From positions 1,054,001-1,118,000 of the forward strand of contig JAGMUV010000017.1 in NCBI GenBank assembly GCA_020744425.1: 64,000 nt of DNA, read 5' to 3'. The notes under the pieces were generated by a model. That model saw only the letters and a program-made list of their open reading frames with translations, made no database searches and was not told where the DNA came from. Position numbers and translations under genes: made by a program. The DNA comes from Dactylonectria macrodidyma (Eukaryota > Ascomycota > Sordariomycetes > Hypocreales > Nectriaceae). Of this stretch, positions 53,178 to 62,033 are shown piece after piece. Every line of letters starts with the position of its first letter. Position 1 is the first letter of the stretch.

Positions 53178-54551
53178 TCATCGCCAAAACGGGGCTCCAT
53201 ATAACTTCCAGCGGAGACCATAGATATCCAGAGAGAATCCACCCACAATTAATTCGTCTATCAGTGCCTCAATGGAACGAGGTATATGGTGGGTAACCCT
53301 AGAACGTCCACGTGTCCTGGCGGCTCGTAACAAATATAGGATATTCGGTGTCTCAGCAAGGACTTCAGAAAGATAACCCCTTTTCATCCTTAGGGCTTGG
53401 CGACACATTTTGCGGAGTTTAGATCCGGAGAGGTGAGGACTACTTGACAGTGCCTGATTGAGTTGTTCCTGTGTTTGGCGCTGGAGCTCCGACTCCCTTT
53501 CGAGCCTGTTGTAGTCGTTCCGATCTCCGAACAACCCGCAGTTCTCGAGGTGCCAAATCATAGCATAAGGGTTGCTTGATGCTATAGCAAAAGTAAATGG
53601 AGTGTTTGAGTTGTCGTCCTTTTGAGTTATCTCGCATCCGGCTTCCAAAAAGAAGTTAAAGAGCTCTATTGAGCCTGCCGCAGCCGCGACGTGCAGGGCT
53701 GACCTTCCACCAGAGAAGGAAGTTCTAGCGCCCATTTCAACGAGGATTTTGACCATTTCGACTTGCTGTCCGCGAATCGCAGCCTCAAGAGGAGATATCC
53801 AATCAATATAAACGGGGTCGTCGGGGATCGGGTTGATCTGGACCTTGCATTCAGAAACAAGGTACCTGACAATCCGCTCTTTGCCTCGAGCAGCAGCCAT
53901 GGATATCGCTGAAAGATAGGCGTTATGGAAATCCGTAGTGAGTGGATCCCAGGTAAGAACTCGCTCCTCAAGATGGAAGTCTGTCTTAGCCTCCTTTATA
54001 TGCCTGAGGGCACCTATTGCGGCATCGCTATTAGTATACTCATAGCAGATTTTGAATGCTGCTCTTGGATAGGACTTATAAAGAATTCCAACACCAAGTT
54101 GATATAAATAAGAACAGGTATAAAGAAGATCCTTCAGATCGCTCAGCCCGCAAACCCCCATAATGATAAGGAGGAGTTCTGGGTGTAGTTTTAGGAGTGA
54201 AGTCGAACAATCTAGCTTTAGTAAATATTAGAGTGAGTCTAAACAAAAGTCATAATGGCATACCGCAAAGAGATTTTCCACTTCTGTCTGTGACTGCTTT
54301 TGAAATCTCTTCCCTTCGTTCTGGGTAAGATCCATGACTTCAACATCGGAGAGGGGAGAAACGGAAGGTTCAAGAGCCGGCGTAGCGGGCTCAGGAATGG
54401 CTTCGTCTTGAGTCAGATCAATGACCGTGACGTGAGAGAGAGGAGAAGTAAAAGATTCAAGAGCCGGAATGGTGGGCTCAGGAATGGCTTCGTCTTGAGT
54501 CAGATCAATGACTGTGATGGAAGGAGAAGTAATAGGTGCAAGAGCCGACAT
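53178..54551 (-). CDS. SUMO-interacting-motif / F-box / ankyrin protein, 441 aa
   Basis: Exons 54551-54264 and 54215-53178 join across a 48-nt intron (GTATGC donor, ACTAAAG acceptor). The N-terminal 80 residues hold three tandem blocks with VIDLTQDE, VIDLTQDE and VMDLTQNE, each a hydrophobic core followed by acids, as in SUMO-interacting motifs. The splice restores an F-box-like start (LKLHPELLLIIM, then GLSDLKDLLYTCSYLYQL at about 110-135). About four ankyrin repeats follow (SAISMAAARGKERIVRYLV; SALHVAAAAGSIELFNFFLE). F-box proteins recruit SCF ubiquitin ligases, so a SUMO-directed ubiquitin ligase adaptor is a reasonable hypothesis. The acceptor is not the strongest nearby AG but is the only one that keeps the frame. 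Confidence 0.65.
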
Positions 54552-54784
54552 GGTGGAATGTCCTCGTCTTTGGGTTGATTAATGACTGAGATGGCAGAGA
54601 AGGGCAGAATGTAAAGGTTCGAGTGCCGAGATGGTTTTTTTAAGTTGAGAAATAGAAAAGTACGATAGCAGGCTGCGAGGGCCTGATACTCCTTTTATAC
54701 CCACGTACTTCCCTATTGCCACAGCTTTCAGCTAAGCCATAATCTATTTCAGAACTTGCGGTGCAAGGTTTACTCCTGGATGCG
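54552..54784. other. leader of the SIM/F-box gene, nothing else recognised
   Basis: Upstream flank of the minus-strand gene; it contains further TTGATTAATGACTGAGATGG-like echoes of the SIM repeat DNA. Confidence 0.35.
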
Positions 54785-55170
54785 TCACCGTCATCAATAA
54801 GCGGCTTAGCTGGCCCTTTAGAAGGCCATCGTCTCCTCTCTAACCGAATGATTCCTTTAAGCCTGGCATAGGATACGGGCAGTGCATCACCGTGTCTCAA
54901 CCAACGTCTCAACTGGCTGGTTAACAAGCCATAATACTCTCTCATACCCAATGATACCTTCAATACTAACCAAACATGACCAACAGAGCATCATAGCATC
55001 TTGGGTAACAGTTCGGCAGACCTTTTAGACGGCCATGGTCTTCTTTCTGATCCAATAACCCTTTCAAACTTGGCCTAGGATGGCGGGCAGTGCATCACTG
55101 CGTCTCAACTATCATCCCAGCCGGCGGTTCGGCAAGCCAAAATCCCTCTCTTATCTGGTCGCCACGTCAT
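54785..55170. repeat. tandem units related to the 28-kb upstream array
   Basis: Three to four units of about 100-130 bp share GGCAGTGCATCACCGTGTCT, CTCAACTNNC, AGACGGCCATGGTCTTC, CCAATGAT and TTCAANNTTGGC blocks. The same ordered blocks form the array at 27917-28320 upstream of the paralogous gene. Confidence 0.6.
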
Positions 55171-55318
55171 GCCCTACCTTGAGGCTAGGCCCAAGCAGAC
55201 CTCGAGCTTACCAGGCGGCGAGACGAACCACAGAAAGAGAGGCGATAGGTATTTAAGGGAGCCCTGGGCCCCCTCTGCCAGACTTCTCAACGTCCATTGC
55301 CCTTTCTTCCACACAAGC

Positions 55319-56041
55319 ATGGATTCTTGTATCGGCTTGCCTCCCCTTCCAAGATCCTCCCGCCTGGATGGCACAGCCGTCTCTTCGTCCCGCGATTTTG
55401 AGTCACAGTTCTCTCCCAACAGTGATTCTCACTTGGAAGATATTGCTGAAGACACTGGTGGAGATGAGGCAGCCCGCCAATCACCACCAATCGCGCGTTG
55501 TCGTCAGAAAGAAGACCCCGGCACTGAATCCAATCCCATTGACTTAACCGTCGAAGATCAACCGCGCCCAAAAGCTCAGGATTTAAAAAGAAAGAGATCT
55601 ACCCCGAGCCGATATAGTGGATCTAAACCAAAACGTATTCGAGTGGTCCGTAAGCACCTGACAGATGACTGCAATCATGACATTACAGATGGTTGCAGCG
55701 GCCCTTCATTTGAAGTCAAGAGTATCAAAATTCAGTCTATAACAACTAAGGAAATTTCCACCGTATCTTGGAATCGGAATCAAGGGGAATGGGTTGAAAT
55801 AGACTCAGGCGCATCTTTTGAAGGCAGCACTTTACTGAACTGCTTCAATTTCCTTTCTATGGAAGGTCGACGTTCTGGTTGGGCCTTGACAAGGCTGCAT
55901 TTGCATGATGGCTGGTGGTGTGGGTTGGACCATTCTAATACGTGGGAAACCAAGGTTCAGTCTTCTTCAATTAATCAGGCGATTATAACGGCTAAAAAGG
56001 GTTCTTTTATAAAGGGTAATGCAAAGTATATAAAACTATAA
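55319..56041 (+). CDS. basic nuclear-type protein with SIM and the shared C-terminal domain, 240 aa
   Basis: The start at 55319 follows a GTATTTAAGGGAGC core promoter by about 70 bp. Residues 1-80 are Ser/Asp/Glu-rich. NPIDLTVED near 80-88 is a SUMO-interacting-type motif. KRKRS and KPKRIRV (about 98-115) form a probable nuclear signal. The C-terminal 110 residues (TVSWNRNQGEWVE, GRRSGW, WETKVQSSSI, KYIKL at the end) align with the end of the protein at 28517. The domain family is not recognised. The gene is divergent from the SIM/F-box gene, with the repeat array between them. Confidence 0.7.
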   Translation: MDSCIGLPPLPRSSRLDGTAVSSSRDFESQFSPNSDSHLEDIAEDTGGDEAARQSPPIARCRQKEDPGTESNPIDLTVEDQPRPKAQDLKRKRSTPSRYSGSKPKRIRVVRKHLTDDCNHDITDGCSGPSFEVKSIKIQSITTKEISTVSWNRNQGEWVEIDSGASFEGSTLLNCFNFLSMEGRRSGWALTRLHLHDGWWCGLDHSNTWETKVQSSSINQAIITAKKGSFIKGNAKYIKL

Positions 56042-56351
56042 AATGACGGTTTGTATTCCTTTATCAGCATACCAAACAAAATCATTAACTCCTTTACTTG
56101 TAGAGTTGATATGTCTAATTATGATGTTAGGAGCTTTTGGCACAGAGGTATCGTGTTCATTGTGGCTACTGTGGCTGTGTGATATTGTGGCACCACTACC
56201 ACCGAAATCATATTACGTATGAAGACATGCAGAGCGGCGACGACGAAAATCGTAATTACATCACGTGCTGTTGCAATCATCCCTTAGCCTGTAGACACTA
56301 TTGACTTATCTAGGACAATACCAAGAAATGCTGCATTAGAGGAAGGCCTCG
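56042..56351. other. intergenic, nothing recognised
   Basis: No gene recognised between the stop codon and the second foldback copy. Confidence 0.4.
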
Positions 56352-56500
56352 AAAATAAGTGAGCCGCCGCAGGGGAGTGCGGCGCTATGATCCCGGGAGG
56401 GAAGGGGTAGAGGGGTGCCAGTAGCTCCGGCGCTTAGTGGGAAACAGTGACGAGCCCCTAGACGGTTTCTGTTCCTTTGAGTCGGCGCTGTTAGCACGGT
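56352..56500. repeat. dispersed foldback repeat, copy 2
   Basis: Same block order as copy 1 at 52106: GAGCCGCCGCAGGGGAGTGC, GGGTAGAGGGGTGCCAGT, GCTCCGGCGCTTAGTGGGAA and GACGAGCCCCTAGACGGTTT. Copies 1 and 2 bracket the SIM/F-box gene and the 55.3-kb gene. Confidence 0.5.
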
Positions 56501-56653
56501 GTTCATTGAAACAACACTGACAGAGACAAGCTAGAAACACAATGTCTTCAGGTAATTCTCAAAGAGGCAAATATCTAGCCCTAGCCTAAGCCCTCGATCA
56601 AGCCCAAGTACTCAATAATTAAATGGGAACTTGCCCTGGTTGCTGCTGGCCGC

Positions 56654-59600
56654 CTATCTTCGCCGACGTTTAGCCCCCCCACCCACACATGCCTTCCCTT
56701 TTCTCTTTGATGATTTGGCAGCACAGACTAATTTACCACTCCTCCATGCTGAGCGGAGTAGCTCTACGGCCTCACCCATGGCTTCATCCTCATCATCACG
56801 GCTTGCATTCTCAAACATCGTCGGCTGGTCGAACATCCGTCGCCGCGCATGTCTAATCACAAGTGAACCACAGCTATGACCATTATTCTGCGGTGGCACC
56901 TGACAATAGTGGTCAGCTTGGCGGGTATTTCGCACAGATGCAGCGATTGGCGTACTTTTTCTATATACGGAAGAATGGGGAACTCGGTTTTGCACGCCGC
57001 CTATTCTGCTGTCAGTTGAGACTCTTGAACAATGTACGGTACTTGAATATTTGAACCTTAATATCGGAATTTTCTGCTTTGTCCATCAAGCCGTAACTGT
57101 AGATAGCACTGTCTCTCTCGTTGATCTCGAGGAAACTGAAACGGTTATCTGGTAGTAGAAGCAGGAATATGCATATCAGGTGTGTCTCGGACTGCACTTG
57201 ACGGTGCCATTCTGTTATCTGCTTTGAAATCTTCTCGAATGGTCGCTGCATTACACTGCGGGCTCGTGTCTGCTTTTGGAGGGGAATCGAGAATCCGACC
57301 CGGACGAAGTAGGATTTTTCGGAAAGATGTAGGCATGTAAGAATGATTTCGTCATTCAGCCACTTCTTTGCTTCAAGTTTCTGGAGTGAGCTCATATTCA
57401 TCACAACGTCGGTGTCCTTGACAACAAGCTGCGTAGAGCCTGTGCATGAGTCCTGGATTTGAGTATAGAGGCTGTCAAGATCTGCTTTATCCGTGAGTAA
57501 TCTCGGACCCGCAAACGCTAGGTTTTCCATGGCTAGGTCGTTACTAAACTGGCTTGGAGATGTCTGGGTCTTGTCAATGAGTAATTTGATCTGATCTGCC
57601 AGAAGTCTCAACACCGTCATTTTCTCAGGGCTGTGTTGGAGAGCATCGATAACAATGCGTAACTCGGAGTCTTTGCATCTGGCAAGGTACCTACCGCAGG
57701 TTAGTCTTTTTCATTCCTTAAGTGGCTAACTTACCAAGCATCTACCAGCAGGATACCATCCCCGAGCTCCCCGGTAAGCAAAGACCATTTCCGCCCACAG
57801 CTCAACCACATGTTGAATTTCTTGCGAAGTCGTTCCCATCGTTTTTGTTCCGCTTCATCTTTGTCGGATTTCGGGCCGAGAAGTTTCCCCGTTACTTCTT
57901 GCGTAGCCACCTTGGCCGGCTTCTCTGCTAAGGACTCAACTTGAGATGCATGCCATAGAGAGAACCCTCGAGTATGTAGGGCAAAGCGAAGTGATGCTTT
58001 GTGTCGTTCGCCTTCTCCTGTCTGTAATAAGGAGATCCACTTTGAGCCGTCTGACCATTGACCCCTATTTTTACCCTCCTCAAGATTGAATGGGTGGTAA
58101 GGTCTTTGGTGCGTCGCTTCTGACTTAGTACTCGGCGTGGAGAACAGCTGTACCTGCTCGCAGGCGGTATAGACGAAGTCCTCAATGGATTGCTCGATTA
58201 GCTCGGAGTTGGTTTGCTCGCCGTCGTCTCGTTGGTCAGTGGGAATGACCTCTGGAGGGGCACTCGAAGTGACACCTTCAATGTCCGTCAGCTCCGAGTC
58301 CGGCAGGCTGCCCATAATTATAGTATCACTAGCAGCCGCGCTCGAAGATACCAAATCTGGCGCAAGGCGATCAGGCGGTGCCGTGATTGGAAATGACGTC
58401 ACAAGACAGAACGCGCTGGAAGGTTGACTGGATTCTTCAGTACTTTCACGGTGTCTTGAGTTGCTGATGCCGTCGTGTTGGAAGCGAGGCTGCGAGAGTT
58501 CTTCGCTAGTCTCAGTTCGACATGTATCTAGGACAACAAGCTCGGCGGGAGCAGGATCGACCGTTATTAGGTCGATGAGTCCAGGCTCAGCAAGTTGAGG
58601 CTCAACAGACTGAGGCTCAATGCCTATAGATTCAGGTTCGATAGGCTCGGGCTCAAGGGGCTCGGCATCCATAGATTCAGGCTCAACAGACTGAGACTCG
58701 AGAAGTTCGGGGTCCATAGATTCAGGCTCAACAGGCTGAGACTCAAGGTCCATAGATTCAGGTTCCATAGGCTCAGGCTCGAGGGGTTCAGCATCCATAG
58801 ATTCAGGTTCAATTGGCTCAACAAGCTGAGGCTGGAGGGGTTCGTGTTCAACAGGCTCAGGTTCGGCAGGCTCAAGTTCGATAGGCTGAGGTTCGAGGGG
58901 TTCAGGTTCGCTAGGCTTAGGCTCAATAGGCTGAATCTCAGGGGCTTCGGCATCCATAGATTCAGGTTCAATTGGCTCAACAAGCTGAGGCTGGAGGGGT
59001 TCGTGTTCAACAGGCTCAGGTTCGGCAGGCTCAAGTTCGAAAGGCTGAGGTTCGAGGGGTTCAGGTTCGCTAGGCTTAGGCTCAATAGGCTGAATCTCAG
59101 GGGCTTCGGCATCCATAGATTCAGGCTCAATTGGTTCAACAAGCTGAGGCTGAAGAGGTTCGTGTTCAACAGGCTCAGGTTCGGCGTGCTGAGGTTCGGC
59201 AGGCTGAGGTTCGTCGGGCCGAGGCTCAGGTGGTTCAGAGCCAACATATTCAGAGCCAACAGATTCAGATTCAGATTCAGAATTGGCTGACTCACAGCTG
59301 ACTGATTCACAGTCCATGCATCCATACTGATGAGGATCAGAGTCCACAGATTCAGAGTCCACAGAATCGGAGTCCACAGATTCAGAGCCAACAGATTCAG
59401 AGTCCACAGATTCAAGCTCGGCGGTTTTAGGCTCGATAGTCTCAGGTTCGGCAGGCTCGGCAAGCTCAGGGTTGATGAATCCGAGGTCCATAGATCCAGC
59501 CTCCAAGAGTCCAGGATCGATAGGCCCAAATTCAACAGACGCAGACTGGAAAAGTTCAGACTGCATAGACTGAGGCTCGGTAGATGCAAGCTCGATATGC

Positions 59601-60076
59601 CGAGCCTCAACGAGAACGCCGTCGATGTTGTGGTCCCTATTTTCCGTGCGCATCTGCTCGTATCTGCCATCGAGCTCGTTCGTCGGATACAAGGTGTCAT
59701 CACTCAGTACGTCGCAAGCATGGGCGAGGCCGTGAGCAAAGGATGCTACCTGCCATCGCTGCTGGGTAGAAAGTTTGCTTATAGCCAGGGTGAATCCGTC
59801 ATTGAATGCGCCTTCATTTTGGGCCAGAAGAATTTGGCTAAGCAGGGCGGGGAGGCGAGGATGGGGTAGCGTAGTCTTGGCCACGAGGTCTGCACTCGCT
59901 ACATCCGCCATCTCCGATGGCCAGAGCCCATCGTTGGTACTGCTAGGAGTGAGGAGTCGAGTAGAGAGAGGCTTAGGAGTAATAATACCTCTCTCCAAAG
60001 CATGAGACTCCACTCCATTTTTTGGAGTGTAAAGTATGAGGTCTCTAGGAGACGCAACCGGAGTAGAGGGCGTCAT
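56654..60076 (-). CDS. Glu/Pro-repeat protein with a C-terminal C48 (Ulp1-like) protease domain
   Basis: Exon 1 (60076-57735) and exon 2 (57690 to about 57057) join across a 44-nt intron (GTAAGT, GACTAACC, GGTAG). The start at 60076 is the first ATG after a TATA box at 60200. Residues 220-490 are a Glu/Pro-rich array including 53-residue tandem units. Exon 2 carries KLEAKKWLNDEIILTCLHL, the entry motif of Ulp1-type cysteine proteases, then an ETHL...LPDNRFSFLEI stretch where the catalytic His would be. The last exon (56899-56654) begins PPQNNGHSCGSLVI, with the Gln and catalytic Cys, and ends in a basic tail. I cannot place a clean intron between 57056 and 56900; either a weak GTTCAA donor at 57056 is used or the gene is decaying. 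Usual role: SUMO or ubiquitin-like deconjugation. Confidence 0.65.
58580..59200. repeat. 159-bp tandem units and shorter Glu/Pro repeats inside the C48 gene
   Basis: The block containing GCATCCATAGATTCAGG recurs with an exact 159-bp step (about 58945 and 59104) and a partial third copy near 58786. Between and around these, short units encoding xEPxxxEPE fill the region. Confidence 0.85.
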
Positions 60077-60190
60077 AGCAGAGTATAGAGTAGGACTTTG
60101 AGAGCTTTGAGGGAGAACCGCCAATAACCATAGTAAGAAAGGATAAGATGATAGAAAGGGGAAGAAGTCATCTACCGCTGAGGGAGGGCA

Positions 60191-60200
60191 CCTTTTTATA
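60191..60200 (-). promoter_or_regulatory. TATA box of the C48 gene
   Basis: TATAAAAAGG on the minus strand lies about 115 bp upstream of the ATG at 60076. Confidence 0.45.
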
Positions 60201-60211
60201 GCTGTGGTCAC

Positions 60212-60974
60212 CCCCTTGCCAGCTGAGCGGCCGTGATGTTGTGACCTACATGAACAGGCTTTGATTTATTGGACAGACCAACTGTACGCCCACTATCCCT
60301 CTTGCATTAACGCATCCTGATGGAAATCCACCCAATACCCCCCAGTGACTCTGCCTTGCGTGATCCCTGCTATCATCGACAGAAGTCGTCCTATGACCCC
60401 TATCTGTACAAACCCTGCCCAACCCGTTTATTCCTCGGCCACCATTGGGTTGTGATATCTAGTCAGTGGATCACGAGCGGCCTCGAGTTCAACCATGGAA
60501 CGAGATTGGTGTACATTCTTGGTCACGGAGGAGCGGGGAGCCTCAGTTGACCGACAAAGGCAACCTCTCCTGTTAGTGGTTCCGTGAGCGGTCCCGAGTT
60601 CTGGTCGAGAGGTGGTCTACATATGACGTGTCATAGATGGTAGCGCCAACAAGAAGGCACAAACAAACCCCTGAATCCAAGAAGAGCCCGGCGGCTATGA
60701 GGGGCGATGGCTGGCTGGAGTGCCAATGTCACGATTCAAGATCCTGCTTCTTAAATTAGAATATCGGAGCCTATATGCGAGGGGTTCATTGGTTTCACAG
60801 ATGGGTATCACCTCAGGTGACCTAACAAGCCATACGGACGTCGGCCTCCCCTTTTTACACTTCACTTGACTCGGCCAAGTCCGCCTTGGGAGTCGCGAGA
60901 TACTCAGGCAGAGCAGTTAAGATGCGAGAGCAACTCATCTGTGTGATGCAGTTCTTTGACTCGGAAATCTTAGG
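60212..60974. other. intergenic, nothing recognised
   Basis: No gene is supported between the C48 gene and the TATA box of the ankyrin gene. Confidence 0.4.
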
Positions 60975-60980
60975 TATAAA
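60975..60980 (+). promoter_or_regulatory. TATA box of the ankyrin gene at 61090
   Basis: TATAAA lies 110 bp upstream of the ATG at 61090, followed by a pyrimidine-rich leader. Confidence 0.45.
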
Positions 60981-61089
60981 GACCGAGCCACCCACTGCAT
61001 ATGGCTAACTTGTTCTTCTTGTTGCTCTTATTTTTCATCACTTCCTGCTGTATATCACGAACCTCCCTTCATCTCATCTTTTTGCTGCA

Positions 61090-61917
61090 ATGTCGTCATC
61101 TTCATTTTGTCATGGGGCCGAGTGCTGCAATTCTGTGACAATAGCTGAATCTATTCGCATCGAAACTCTTTCTAGCCGAGTGCGAGAAGTAATCGATAAA
61201 GCGGAAGCGTTTCTCGATCTAATTGCGTTTCTCGATCTAATTCGACAAGCCAGGGTGACAAATTTGCTTAACATCCTGCAGTTTGCTCAGCAATTTGTTC
61301 AAAACGCACAATCAATCCTCGTGGATATACGAGACGGCTGTGAAGAAGAAATAGAAATCACATTTCCCTTCGGTACATTCTTTTTAGATGACTTTGAACG
61401 GTCTTATGACGGGTCTCCTCGGTACTTCCCGAAAACTAAAAATCGATTCAGCGTCACGCCATTGATCTTAGCTGCTATTGAAGGCCGCAATAACGTTCTA
61501 CCCGTCTTGTTGCATTTCTCAGACATTGATAAGCAACCTAAAGAAAGTGGCGTTACTGCACTCTTTATGGCTCTCCTCTTCGGACATGCTAAAACAGCGA
61601 CACTACTATTAGATCGAGGTGCTCACTTACGCGCGTGTGGTCGCAATGCTCTTCATGCTGCAGCCAGAAGTGGACTTCACGATATTATAACCCGACTTGT
61701 GACAGAGTTCGGGGTCGAGCCAGATGTGGCGGACGGCGAGGGAGCTACGCCAATTCTTTATAGTCTACAGCTACCCGAGGAGAGAGCAAAGGCAACGATC
61801 ACGCGACTGTGTCAACTTGGTGCCTCTGGAGACCTCGACCTGGTCGATGACTGGACATTTAAAGATATTGCTCGAGCGATGGGAAAGGAATCTTTGACGT
61901 TGGTATTCGATGCTTAA
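61090..61917 (+). CDS. ankyrin-repeat protein, 275 aa
   Basis: A single exon. The N-terminal 90 residues are helical and contain a small duplication (AFLDLIAFLDLI). Residues 115-230 hold about three ankyrin repeats (VTPLILAAIEGRNNVLPVLL; VTALFMALLFGHAKTATLLL; RNALHAAARSGLHDIITRLV), and a degenerate fourth follows. No catalytic domain, signal peptide or membrane segment is present, so it is likely a binding protein. Confidence 0.72.
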   Translation: MSSSSFCHGAECCNSVTIAESIRIETLSSRVREVIDKAEAFLDLIAFLDLIRQARVTNLLNILQFAQQFVQNAQSILVDIRDGCEEEIEITFPFGTFFLDDFERSYDGSPRYFPKTKNRFSVTPLILAAIEGRNNVLPVLLHFSDIDKQPKESGVTALFMALLFGHAKTATLLLDRGAHLRACGRNALHAAARSGLHDIITRLVTEFGVEPDVADGEGATPILYSLQLPEERAKATITRLCQLGASGDLDLVDDWTFKDIARAMGKESLTLVFDA

Positions 61918-62033
61918 CTGGCACTGAAGAACGCATCTTGACTGCTCGATATAGGAGTTTCTCTACTTAAATTTCTAGCTCTAAAAATAAATGAATTCTA
62001 AGTATCATTTCAGATAACTCCATTTCCTTTTTT

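Noticed and set aside
58595..59703. Long open frames of Arg/Leu or Ser/Leu repeats on both strands inside the C48 gene
   Set aside because: They are shadows of the Glu/Pro repeat region; the frame that splices into the protease domain is the coding one.
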